This document shows positions 57,601 to 64,000 of a stretch of DNA of 64,000 nucleotides, one piece after another. Under the pieces are notes generated by a model. The model was not told the origin of the DNA, did not search any database, and saw nothing but the letters and a program-made list of their open reading frames with translations. A program made the position numbers and the translations under genes. This stretch comes from Dendrophyllia cribrosa (Eukaryota > Cnidaria > Anthozoa > Scleractinia > Dendrophylliidae), in the NCBI GenBank assembly GCA_024195265.1, contig JAJLRJ010000005.1, positions 13,763,036 to 13,827,035 on the forward strand, given 5' to 3'. How positions within the stretch are numbered: position 1 is the first letter of the stretch; every line of letters begins with the position of its first letter.

Positions 57601-60600
57601 TTGAAGTAGAGCTGTCCAGAAGTCTCCTTGTTTCATCTTACCCTGAGAAAAGAAGAAATCAACAAAAGTGGAGACAAATCCGAGAGAAGAGTCTTTTCAC
57701 AGTCCGGATAAGAATCAACAGAGTCGACGAGAACAAAAGCAATTTATCATGGATACTTTGACTTTTGTGCTTTTTTTATAAAAACGTTTTGCCATTTCAA
57801 TGAGTAAAAACATTATAACCCGGGAAAATAGAGTGGTGAGAAAGCCCAAAAGAAACCAAGAGACTTATAGGCATTGTGCTTTCTCGATGAAAAATACAGA
57901 TCTGACAAATAGAGCAGTTTTCAATTGAGAGTCAAAAAAAAAAAAAAAAAAAAAGTTTTCAATTGAGAGTCGAAAGTAATTACACAATTGCTTTGGTTTT
58001 GCATTGCTACGCTTTGTGATTGGCTAAAAATTCTCGCGCCATTTTCTCGACCAATCAGAAGTAACACCAAAACCAATCGTGACTTGCTCGCAGCGTTTTC
58101 CCGCGGTTGGAGCCGCCGACATGTAATTGCTTCGAGCTCTGATTGGTTCATTGGATTTTTTACGACTGCTGTGATTGGTCAGAGTAATTACTTTGGTTTT
58201 GGTTTTACGACACTTAATTGAAAACTGCTCTAATAATACTGTTATGAGTATTATTGCAGGTCTAAAAGCCAAGTTCAAAACAAGGAAATGTCACATCTTA
58301 TTTTGCAAAAAATTGAAATATAAACAGAACCAAATAAAATTGCTGCTCGAGAAACAATTTCTGATTTTATTCAGAGACTTAAAACCCAAGTCCCATAATA
58401 ATTAATATAAACAGTAGCAAAGGAAAGTAGTGTGGGTACACTCTGGGTACTTATCAACAGATTCGAACCACCTTGTAAAGCAAAAAGTGTTGATAGTGAA
58501 CGGACGTGTAGGGGTTGTTTCATTGTATTATAGGGCGGTCGAATTGCCCTTAAATCAAATTTTAGCTATCTGTTTCCTTACCTTTTACCTTAACTGAAAT
58601 TGTAACAACAAGGTGGAGGAAATCGCTTAAGCAACAAATGACATACTTGTGTATTTCCAAGAATAAGATTGTATTGAAGCTTATATTACCTATACCTTCA
58701 CATTCTGAAATTCAATAAGGTTATCCTTCACAAACGAACACGAAATTTGGGCGATTCTCCTTCTGTTGATATTCTAAAAAAAATAAGATATCGGCAATTA
58801 AGAGTGCTAGAGATCACACTGTATACAAAATTAAGTTATAAACCAACTTACTTTGTAGTTTAAATAAATATCTTATTAATAACATCAAGGAATGTGGACA
58901 GCGAGCAGTCCTCTTTTCCCATAATGCATCTCTGAAATAAAAACACACGCGCGAAGAGAGAAGACCGTAAAGCATTGTGTGTTCAGATGCGGAATGTATT
59001 TCAAAATACTCCCCACAGGACAATATGCCGGCTCAATACAGCGATGACTTTAGATTGCGACTGAGTTATTTGGTTCGTAGTAAGAGCTTTATATATTTAC
59101 ACATTTTACTTGAAGAAACCGTGTTCTACCTACATGTAGGTATGTCAGAGAAAACAGCTGGACTGAGCTGGACCCACAATGCCTTGCAGAATGTACCAAT
59201 GCACAATTCTTTAGACAACGTTTATTGAAATAGCTGTATGGTTGTGTAGTAGAGTACCAAAATGGCCCGGTTGTGAAGCCCAAACGGCTACTTGTTTTCT
59301 GGAGTACAATTCTCACCTTTTCTAAATGTCCTCTGCAGGTGTCAACACAGGTGAATGGAATTAAGGTGATGACTTCTCTTTCTAGTTCTCTTCTAAACGT
59401 TCCATAAGTTGAACCTGTCAGATGTCAAAATACGTGAGCTTCATTAATGACAATATCACTAATTTGAGCTACCAATTTTCTGCAGTCTCTTCTTGATTTG
59501 GCTCTGCGAACGAAGATTTAGGAAGGATGTTATTTACTTGATGTACAATAAGGCCCAAAAACAACTGAATGTGAAACAGAAAACACACTAGGCAGCAATT
59601 GCTTATCCCGGATATCTGGGACAGGCATTTGAGGTCTCTCGCTCAACAACTACCCAGGCACCATGAGTAGTGGCAGCCTTTACTTACCTACAAGATACTC
59701 TTGTAAAAGGTCCAAACATTCTGGACTCGCAGGGTCATGACTGAGATGCTCAAAAATCTGAAGGGATGTACAAAGGTGCGGAAAATGAATATTAACGAAT
59801 TTACCAAATAAAGAAATAAACGCAGGGTGTGTTGAGGTTCAATTTTTCTTTAGTTTGAAAATTTTCCAACCATTTTAATTTTTATTTTCCTTTGTCTCAG
59901 ATTCATTATATTCTGCGATAAAGGGAAACAAAAATCAAACTGGTTTAAAAAATTTAAAAACAAAGAAACATTTGAAGCACAACATGTGTTTGATAGCGAC
60001 ACATCCATCGAGTTTCCTGTATTCCAGTAAGCAGGATTTCTATTGGGTTGCATGGCTCTGAGCAGTCTATTAGGTTATACAGCTGTCAATATATCCTACA
60101 TTAGGTGGCCTGTGAACAGGTTCTCCATCGGGTTTCCGGTTAACTGGTTTTTCTATTGGGTTACCTGTGAAAAGACTGTCGGTTTTTAGTGAAGATGCTG
60201 TCTATTGGGTTTCCGGTATATAAACAGATTTTCTATTAACACGTTCTCTCTTGGGCTATCTCACCTTTTTGATTAAGCTAGAATCCCTCAAATGAATAAC
60301 AGCCAGATGAAGTATGGCCAGACGAGTAGTGGGCATATGAGTCCTGTCAGAACAAAATAACGAAACATCTTACCTATGAAAACATTGCACCGCCAACAGG
60401 TATGCGGTCGAGTGAGAACATGTGGTGCCGTGGTTTAGGGTTAGGTTTAGGGAAGGGAGGAAGTGGGGGGGGGGGGGGGGGGTTGGAATCCTGGCCGGGC
60501 CACAATCCAGGGTCTTAACAACTAGTAAGATCATGCTGGCACCTTGTGTCAGTTCAGATTATCGCATTATTGGCGGTGACATTAAGCAGCTGGCCTTGAC

Positions 60601-61340
60601 TACTTACACCCAAATACCAACACTATCACGGAAAGTTAAACTACCCACAGGTCTTCTCAAAATGAGTAGGAATGTAACCGTTCACATTCATGGCTTGAGC
60701 GGATTAAAATGTAAAGCGCAAATGAATTAATCTATGAACATGGAAACTGCGCTATATGGAACAGTTTTCAGTGTCAAAGTAATCACTCTGGCCAATCACA
60801 ACAGCCGAGACAATCCAATGAACCAATCAGAACTTGAATCAGTTACATGTCGTCGGCGCCAAGCGCGGAAAAACGCGTGCAGGCGAGTCAAGATTGGTTT
60901 TGGTTTTACTTCTGTTTTGTTGCATAATTAGGTGAACTGGCGTGAAATTTTTTAGTTGATCACAAAACCAAGCAATTGCGAAATTGCTTTCGACACTCAC
61001 TTGAAAACCGCTCTAAACGCACTTTTACGATTATAATTAATAATGATATATGAAGAAGAAGAAGAAAAAGCTGCTCGTTCTTTGTCAGTTGAACTCAAAG
61101 ATTTATTTTTACAGCACAGGGACATTACAGCACATTACATCGCAAGGTCTCACAAGTATTCTAAAATTAATATTAGGGACCTTACACAACCATGACAACA
61201 ACTTTAGAAGACGATATAAAATACGGCTGTACTTATTTACCCAACGTGGAATACATACCTAGCAAAAAGGTCCGCAAGAGCTGCCTTATCAAAACTGTAC
61301 TTATATGCATTGCCAGACGTGCTGTCAAAAATGTAAGGAC
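45507..61340 (-). CDS. GSAP: Gamma-secretase activating protein (GSAP), 21 exons, 5' partial
   Basis: Minus exons: 61340-61259, 60343-60265, 59757-59688, 59414-59317, 58773-58696, 57642-57578, 57289-57229, 56012-55951, 54518-54487, 53347-53280, 51803-51708, 51216-51140, 50470-50376, 49671-49623, 49525-49455, 49247-49186, 48986-48937, 48136-48084, 46695-46618, 46275-46216, 45628-45507. The 1,508 nt (about 501 residues) stay in frame across 20 GT-AG introns. The C-terminal half resembles human GSAP, as I remember it, in order: SFPLPTGFRTCMTCLGFRCL, then LQYVDNGVLHLKKSFISRLV, then a DALLHWEHPF segment and a closing DLDYIEMRALQ helix. The first exon (PYIFDSTSGNAYKYSF) matches the end of the propeller-like region. 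In mammals GSAP is cleaved to a 16-kDa C-terminal piece that modulates gamma-secretase; that region is present here. The N-terminal half must lie past base 64000. Confidence 0.85.
45589..46027. repeat. Four tandem units (~99-117 bp) spanning the GSAP last-exon acceptor
   Basis: Units start with GCC(T)..GACACAACGGG at 45589, 45698, 45806 and 45923, with a fifth start at 46022. Each contains the coding start of the last GSAP exon, its acceptor-like CAGCAGCACATAATGA (minus CTACAGCAG or CCCAGCAG) and a CAA microsatellite (AATCAACAACAACAA) from the intron. Copy 3 has a G run of 10 or more. Only the first unit connects to the full exon. Confidence 0.9.
46330..46560 (+). repeat. 106-bp dispersed repeat, two diverged units (GSAP intron)
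   Basis: Contains CTATCAAGCAGTACTTTCCC, AAGTGGTTCTCACTTTTGAG, GTGTGACCATTCAAATGAAA and GAGTCCGTGGATAGAATCCT. Confidence 0.8.
46754..47026. mobile_element. Tigger/pogo-type MITE with repeated GACGGACA motif
   Basis: Left AGTAAACTTTATTAAGACGG and right CTAAGACGAAGTTTACT are imperfect inverted ends. The interior contains two copies of a ~70-bp block from GACGGCATCAATTATT through TTCGTCTGTAACTAAA. Exact target duplication not resolved. Confidence 0.6.
47036..47820 (+). repeat. Repeat family A, copy 3, split by family B
   Basis: 47036-47377 matches the body of the family (GGATAAAAAGATTATACAGA, GACAGGCGGTCAAGA). After the insertion at 47378-47766 it continues with GTGGCCATAATCATGAAAAC and ends GCCGGGACAGTG. 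Confidence 0.8.
47378..47766. mobile_element. Repeat family B, ~389-bp element nested in family A
   Basis: Inverted ends TAAAGGGATAATGTCAC / GTGACAATGCCCCTTTA, and a target duplication AAAGCAAGCT at 47368-47377 and 47767-47776 (9-10 bp). Non-coding; a second, older copy is at 28871-29240. Confidence 0.85.
48185..48475. mobile_element. CCAAT-rich MITE, copy in a GSAP intron
   Basis: Ends AGAGTGCTTTTCAATTGAGT and, inverted, ACTCAAGTGAAAACCGCTCT. The interior has GTGATTGGCTAAAAAATCTC, TTAACCAATCAAAAGTAAAA, CTCTGATTGGTTCATTGGAT and GTGATTGGCC, that is, several CCAAT boxes in both orientations. Sister copies: 31440-31612, 57908-58235, 60765-61015. Confidence 0.8.
49020..49135. repeat. TCA/TCG trinucleotide-rich stretch
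   Basis: Repeats of ATCATC, ATCGTC and CATTGTCACCAT in a GSAP intron. Confidence 0.85.
49985..50330. repeat. Degenerate GACT tetranucleotide array
   Basis: About 345 bp of CTGACTGACTGG/CTGTCTGACCGA motifs, with a longer internal period (GGCTGTCTGACCGACTGACT recurring). It is in the GSAP intron next to the exon 50376-50470. The Ser/Gln-rich minus-strand ORF is an artefact. Confidence 0.93.
50376..50470 (-). CDS. GSAP: GSAP exon at the start of the GSAP-16K-like region
   Basis: Acceptor CATATTGCAG, donor CACTG-GTATG. The frame fixed by both neighbours reads SLRGTMREVVYFQLVERFCT and ends SFPLPT, joining GFRTCMTCLGF of the next exon. A longer ORF in another frame (49959-50558) crosses this exon but is not the coding frame. 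Confidence 0.85.
50685..50910 (+). repeat. Probable tRNA-headed SINE
   Basis: GTGGTAAGCATGCCATCC and CGCGTTCAAATTCTGG look like diverged pol III A and B boxes. A unique body and an A/T-rich tail (AAATAAAGCGATTTATTTTT) follow. No target duplication was confirmed. Confidence 0.4.
52040..52815. repeat. Purine-rich 24-25-bp minisatellite, about 31 units
   Basis: The unit GGAGGGAGGGGCGCAGTGAAGAAA varies mainly in its G-run length. It starts beside a G run (52046-52062). All purines are on the plus strand except C and T in CGCAGTG. Long ORFs on both strands (repeating SFLHCAPS or SEERREGR) have no break because the unit is near a multiple of 3. It lies within a GSAP intron and is not an exon. Confidence 0.95.
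52848..53105 (+). pseudogene. LINE reverse transcriptase 3' fragment
   Basis: Plus-strand frames give LPYYDYCRI, VWGSCGKG, then 'LQNRAARVV' and ETRRTRQLATIMYKLKN. This is the usual 'LPYfDYCs.VWg.c......kLQnRAaRvit....RR....l.MyKi.n' tail of CR1/L2-like ORFs. Two frameshifts are needed, so it is dead. It lies antisense in a GSAP intron. Confidence 0.8.
53430..53960 (-). repeat. Main tandem array of the 106-bp repeat, about 5 units
   Basis: ACCTTGTACA recurs at 53585, 53691, 53797 and 53903: exactly 106 bp apart. Unit phrases: TAGCTTTCATTTGAATGGTC, ACACTTTAGGATTTCATCCA, CAGACTCAAA-GTTAGAACCA and TAAACAGCACCACAGG-AAG. The leftmost units are shortened (53440-53500 holds a 25-bp duplication). Confidence 0.95.
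54170..54425 (-). mobile_element. tRNA-derived SINE, copy 1
   Basis: On the minus strand a tRNA-like head (GGCGCAGTGGTGAGAGCACT as A box region, GGGTTCGAGTCCCGACCCGC as B box) is followed by a conserved-looking body (GTTGTCGGTTCTCTCTTTGC, CTCCGGGTACTCCGGTTTTC, CTCAAAAACCAACACTTCCA). The 5' flank has three GCGGTGGC(A/G)CA tandem copies. The body resembles the Nin-DC type of animal SINE domain; that name is from memory. Confidence 0.75.
54564..54765. repeat. Direct duplication of ~86 bp
   Basis: 54564-54650 and 54677-54762 share TGCGCATGTCAATAACA-GGAACTCTGAAGTT and TCAACAGTTTCGTTTTTCAC with TGCCGCAAATATCATAGC, with only a few differences. The spacer contains an inverted GACATGCGCAG. Confidence 0.88.
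55045..55400 (-). repeat. Repeat family A, copy 4 (inverted)
   Basis: Reverse-complement order of the family: ATGATTATGGCCAGA, GACCGCCTGTCACGAAATCA, GTTTTGCTCTATAGAATCTT, TATTTGGTGGCATTTGGCGA, ending with GGCGGGACGGGGTCTCT. Confidence 0.78.
55667..55812. mobile_element. Near-perfect fold-back element with tiny loop
   Basis: The arm CTTATTAACCAAGCTTGCTC... with GTGCTGGGAGAATATCGGCC and CTGTACGGACC is inverted after a loop of about 10 bases (GGTCCGTAC, GGCCGATATCCTCCCAGTAC, CTTGGTCAATAAG). A smaller separate palindrome, CCGGTCCAATA/TATTGGACCGG, lies at 55584-55612. Confidence 0.85.
56451..56566. repeat. Four perfect tandem copies of a 29-bp unit
   Basis: AAGCACAAAAAACGTTTTCA plus CTTGCATAT starts at 56451, 56480, 56509 and 56538. 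Only the last bases of some units differ. The unit contains the palindrome AACGTT and has no spacers. Confidence 0.95.
56680..56815. mobile_element. 136-bp MITE with 'AAAAGCCCACCTTCACCCAA' ends
   Basis: Left AAAGGCCCACCTTCACCCAA and right TTGGGTGAAGGTGGGCTTTT are inverted. A second palindrome, GAATTTCGTAAGACGAAATT, sits in the middle. Target duplication unclear (TTTTAA-like). Confidence 0.75.
56820..56890. repeat. ATC trinucleotide-rich stretch
   Basis: ATTATCATCATCATTATCGC with CGCTATCGCTATCGCT and further ATCATC repeats. Confidence 0.85.
56944..57186. mobile_element. TIR-bounded element containing a tRNA-like sequence
   Basis: Ends AGAAAGATGTATTATTTATC and, inverted, GATAAATATTACATCCTTCT (about 30-bp arms). 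Inside, the minus strand has a tRNA-like 75-mer at 56985-57062: TAGCTCAGTCGTTAGAGCAT as A box, GGTTCGAATCC as B box, and a possible GGT anticodon. The acceptor stem pairs imperfectly. A second internal hairpin (GTACTGCTAGGA/TCCTAGCAGTAC) lies at 57109-57152. Confidence 0.65.
57345..57515 (-). mobile_element. tRNA-derived SINE, copy 2
   Basis: Same family as 54170-54425: GGCACAGTGATGAGAGCGCT, then GAGTTCGAATCCCGGACTCG, then GTTGTTTCTCGTCGCTTCTC and ACCGGGTATTCCGGTTTTTC. It is more diverged and lies in a GSAP intron between exons 57229-57289 and 57578-57642. Confidence 0.75.
57908..58235. mobile_element. CCAAT-rich MITE, with a duplicated left end
   Basis: TAGAGCAGTTTTCAATTGAG at the left and its inverse at the right (CTTAATTGAAAACTGCTCTA). 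The left end is present twice, separated by a run of 21 A. The interior repeats CCAAT boxes (GACCAATCAGAAGTAAC, CTCTGATTGGTTCATTGG, GTGATTGGTC). Confidence 0.8.
59317..59414 (-). CDS. GSAP: GSAP exon (STYGTFRRELE...)
   Basis: Acceptor CATCTGACAG, donor AAAAG-GTGAG. It completes the glycine codon left by 59688-59757 and reads STYGTFRRELEREVITLIPF then a cysteine pair. It ends in phase 0, as required by the next exon at 58696-58773. Confidence 0.82.
60460..60482. repeat. Poly-G run
   Basis: About 19 G following GAAGTG, then TTGGAATCCTGG. No matching C run is near. Confidence 0.9.
60765..61015. mobile_element. CCAAT-rich MITE, fourth copy
   Basis: CAGTTTTCAGTGTCAAAGTA at the left, CACTCACTTGAAAACCGCTCTA at the right; CTGGCCAATCACAACAGC, GAACCAATCAGAACTTG and GGCGCCAAGCGCGG inside. 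It lies between GSAP exons 60265-60343 and 61259-61340. Confidence 0.75.
61259..61340 (-). CDS. GSAP: GSAP exon: first exon seen in the window
   Basis: Enters with two bases and leaves in phase 2 (CTAG-GTATGT). The product PYIFDSTSGNAYKYSFDKAA corresponds to the human 'VLDCCSGKLYRALL' segment, where the N-terminal propeller-like part ends and the helical part begins. The upstream exon was not found in 61341-64000. Confidence 0.8.
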
Positions 61341-62221
61341 CTAAAGAGAGAGAAAAACAAAACAAATAAAATCTAAGAAGAAAAGAAGAAAAAAAAAACA
61401 GAACTAAAAGGACCAAAGCTTGGGAAAAGACAGAACTATAAGAAAAGACAAAACCTTTTAGAAACTGAAGAAGGAATTAACGACAAAACTATGCGATCTA
61501 CAAGACAAAACTATAAGAATCCAGGGCAGGGAAAAAAACACGAAAACTATAAAACACTAATGAAAGAAAAGACAAAACTACGAGAAACTAAACAAGAAAA
61601 AGACATGCAAAAATGAGTGATTAATTTAATACTTTTTGGTAAAGGCCAACTATTATTAAACTGTTCTATTCAGACCTGTTTGTAGAGAAGTAGATATCTC
61701 CTTATTTAAGTACAACAACAACCGCGGCTCATCGCAGGAAGTATCCGCGGAGGAAAACTTCGGAACAGCATCACCTAAGCACGGAATAAAACTTTGATTA
61801 TGCTAAACGCATCACCTGATACAAATTACAGCAACAAAACCGCGTTAACACCAGTTGTTTTGTGAATGTAATTTTGACATCTATTGGCCAATGATAAGCC
61901 ACTGAATTTGACTTCTAAAAGGCCAAATTCACATTTACAAAGTTTATACACTTGTTTTAAAAGATGAATCAAATGCTCCTAAGAGCCAACCCGTGAATAA
62001 GAAATACTAATGCGTAACGCAGTATTGCGGTAAGCTTATGTTTATATACTGAAACGGTTCGATAGTTTTTTTTTTTAATTAAACGTAACGACTTTTGACG
62101 AACGTAAAGAAAAACATAAACAAAAAAAACAGTATATCAATTTCATAATGTCCAGTTCGGGAATTAAAAAAAGATTCGAACCCTAGGTCCCTCGTCGTCC
62201 GTCCGAACGAAAAAGGAATCG

Positions 62222-62442
62222 TTACAGTGCTGCTACTGTTACCGGGGTCACCTAGACAAAGTTAACCAATCACAAAACAGAACGGGAACAATAGATTTTA
62301 AAATTTGCGACTTGAATAATGAAATGTTGAGTACAGAACAATGACATTTTAACTTTAGAATGTTGGAATCTATTGTTCCCGTTCTGCTTTGTGATTGGTT
62401 AACTTTGTCGAGGTGGCCCCGGTAACAGTAGCAGCACTGTAA
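62222..62442. mobile_element. 221-bp fold-back MITE with ~80-bp arms
   Basis: TTACAGTGCTGCTACTGTTA ... AACGGGAACAATAGATT is inverted at the right (AATCTATTGTTCCCGTTCTG ... TAACAGTAGCAGCACTGTAA). The CAGTG ends and flanking TA are mariner-like. Left of it a tRNA-like B box (GGGTTCGAATC, minus, near 62172) suggests a SINE scrap. Confidence 0.8.
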
Positions 62443-62648
62443 ACCACTCGACCATCCTGGAATACATACCTATCAAATTTATATATTTCAAAGTAGATAC
62501 GCATCAAAACGTGTGTCTCTGTTGACGGACACAAGTGATGCTTTTCAAAGTGATGCTTTTCAAGTAATGTTTTTTTTTTTTGAAAAAAAAAGGAGATCAT
62601 CTTCCCTTTGTGGAAGAGTACTGTTGTCGTCCACACCACGGTAACATT

Positions 62649-63003
62649 AAGTGGGTTCATACTTGGCACTTCAAGTGCGCTTGAGCTCAAGTGCCCTTCG
62701 AGTTATATCAAAAAACGGGGTTCATACTAAAGTCAAAGTGCGCTACTTTAGTTGGCAAATGATATGCAGCTGGCCGCGTAACTTGCCGCGTAACCGCGTG
62801 TGGGATGAAGATGATTGACAGAGAGGAATTAGCGTACTGTGATCTGATTGGATAAGTGTGCTCTCAAGGAAGGTTTTAACCCTACTTGAGAAGGCACTTG
62901 GGCACTTTGAAGTTTCGGCGTTTTCAACGCAACTAAGTAAGATCAGTCAAGTGGAAGAGCACCCGTTCATACTTAAATACGTCTTTGTCTAATGTGAACC
63001 CAC
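62649..63003. mobile_element. MITE-like repeat with 'AGTGGGTTCATAC' ends
   Basis: Left AGTGGGTTCATACTTGGCAC and right GTGAACCCACT are imperfect inverted ends. GGGTTCATACTAAAGTCAAAG and CCGTTCATACTTAAAT echo the ends internally. TTA precedes the left end, but no matching right flank was found. Confidence 0.55.
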
Positions 63004-63244
63004 TTGTCAGCACGCACTTTTAGATCCAATTTCAAATTTAATTTTCATACATAGAAAGACAACAAATCTTGTTTTTTTTCTTTAATTTAACCGTGCCTTT
63101 TGGCAAATGAAAGGCACAGCTCACTGCATAAAAAGAATCATGGATACACTGATCAAAACACCGTTTTGAGGAACATAAATTTCTCAAGCCCAGACTAAAT
63201 AAGAACGAGAGATGACGCAAGTTCAAACTCTCGCATTCTTGCAC

Positions 63245-63360
63245 ATTCGTGCGCTCTTGGCGACTCCCGTGCGCCCTCGGCGACTTTCGTGCGCTCTCAG
63301 CGACTTTCGTACGCTCTCTCTCGAGCGACTTTCGTGCGCTCTCGGCGACTCTCGTGTGCT
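63245..63360. repeat. Tandem ~20-bp units (CGTGCGCTCTCGGCGACTTT)
   Basis: About six imperfect copies of CGTGCGCTCT-GGCGACT(TT). The ORFs on both strands (63212-63394, 63297-63563) are by-products. Confidence 0.85.
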
Positions 63361-63560
63361 CTTGACAAATAATTCTTGCTCTCGCTTGGTTTAAACTCTC
63401 TTAAAGGCTGGGTCAAAAGAGAACAAGAGTCACTGAGAGTTGAAGGATTCGAATTGGACGACAGTTTTGTGCAACTCTCAGTTACTTTCGATAGCAGGGG
63501 CCAAACGAAAACAAGAATAGTCCGAGAGTTGACGCGTTCAAGAAGCATGTAAGCGTGATA

Positions 63561-64000
63561 CAAGGCGTGACCTTTTTCGTTACCCTGTTGATAATTTGAA
63601 TCATTTGTGGAAACTAATTGACAGACTTATTCTCCTCTAACTCTTTTACTTCGAGTATTTTTGTCTTTTTTGTTTTTTGTTTCGTTATGGATTTCTTGTG
63701 AGCGTCATAGCCTCATTTCTCCCAAAATTTATCATTTTACTTGGTCAATGGCGTTTCATACAGACAAATTCAACGCTTTTTTGGACGCCATCCTCGATTA
63801 TTAAACCAAGACGTTTGTTATACCTCCCAACTCAAACACCTTTTCTGATTGGACAAGAACGTGTCACGTGCCATGGGTCAAAACAGTCTAACGCCCTCGG
63901 GCGAACAAAACTCACTAACGCCAAGGGCAACAACAACTTGAACTTTCAACTCGCACGTGATCAGATCGTGCGCCTTGAAACCGCGGCAAATTTGTGTGCC
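63561..64000. other. Non-coding; probable 5' intron or flank of GSAP
   Basis: No exon with both splice signals was recognised from 61341 to the end of the window. The missing N-terminal GSAP exons are therefore expected further right. Confidence 0.4.

Noticed and set aside
58852..58931. Exon-like stretch with TTTATTTCAG acceptor and GTAAGT donor
   Set aside because: In the phase required between the exons at 59317 and 58773 it contains a stop, and no frame gives a phase-0 exit. Skipping it keeps GSAP in frame.
1..64000. Defence island, CRISPR-Cas, biosynthetic cluster or integrated virus
   Set aside because: No gene of these kinds was recognised; all large ORFs are explained by retroelements, repeats or the spliced genes listed.

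Overview
The window looks like a piece of an animal nuclear genome, most likely an anthozoan cnidarian such as a stony coral. It is AT-rich and gene-poor. Its genes have many short exons split by canonical GT-AG introns, and most of the rest is old transposon debris, fold-back MITEs, microsatellites and homopolymer G or C runs. Nothing is prokaryotic: there are no operons, ribosome binding sites or compact coding. The taxonomic call is an inference from repeat style and gene structure, not from a database search.

Layout. 1-3.2 kb: a decayed LINE on the minus strand, split by a 62-bp hairpin insertion and ending against an ~810-bp GTA/GCA array, then a clean 247-bp MITE. 3.2-11 kb: no gene; G/C-run-bounded repeats, a Tigger-like MITE, a LINE 3' end and TA/TCTA microsatellites. 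11.2-13.5 kb: a well-preserved Penelope-like element (PLE) with reverse transcriptase, GIY-YIG endonuclease, 293-bp inverted arms, hammerhead-like motifs and a 13-bp target duplication. 13.5-24.8 kb: two small unknown ORFs and more repeats. 24.8-32.2 kb (plus): a six-exon gene for a secreted protein with three cysteine-rich VWC-like domains. 34-37.7 kb: a G/C-run element, tandem 106-bp repeats, a Harbinger-type MITE and a second PLE fragment. 38.75-41.2 kb (minus): a two-exon piece of an unrecognised basic, coiled-coil-like protein gene. 45.5-61.3 kb (minus): 21 phase-consistent exons of a gamma-secretase activating protein (GSAP) gene, with the 5' end beyond the window. The introns of this gene hold minisatellites, SINEs and MITEs. 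61.3-64 kb: intronic or intergenic repeats.

The genes were assembled by hand from splice signals, reading frame and phase. All 20 GSAP introns and all 5 VWC-gene introns join in frame, which is the strongest support for them. The GSAP assignment rests on remembered similarity to the human protein, most clearly in its C-terminal (GSAP-16K) part. No classical defence system, CRISPR array or biosynthetic cluster was seen. The most interesting signals are the six hammerhead-like motifs tied to PLE ends, the family of poly-G/poly-C-ended elements with 8-bp target duplications, and a tandem array that has multiplied the splice acceptor of the last GSAP exon.
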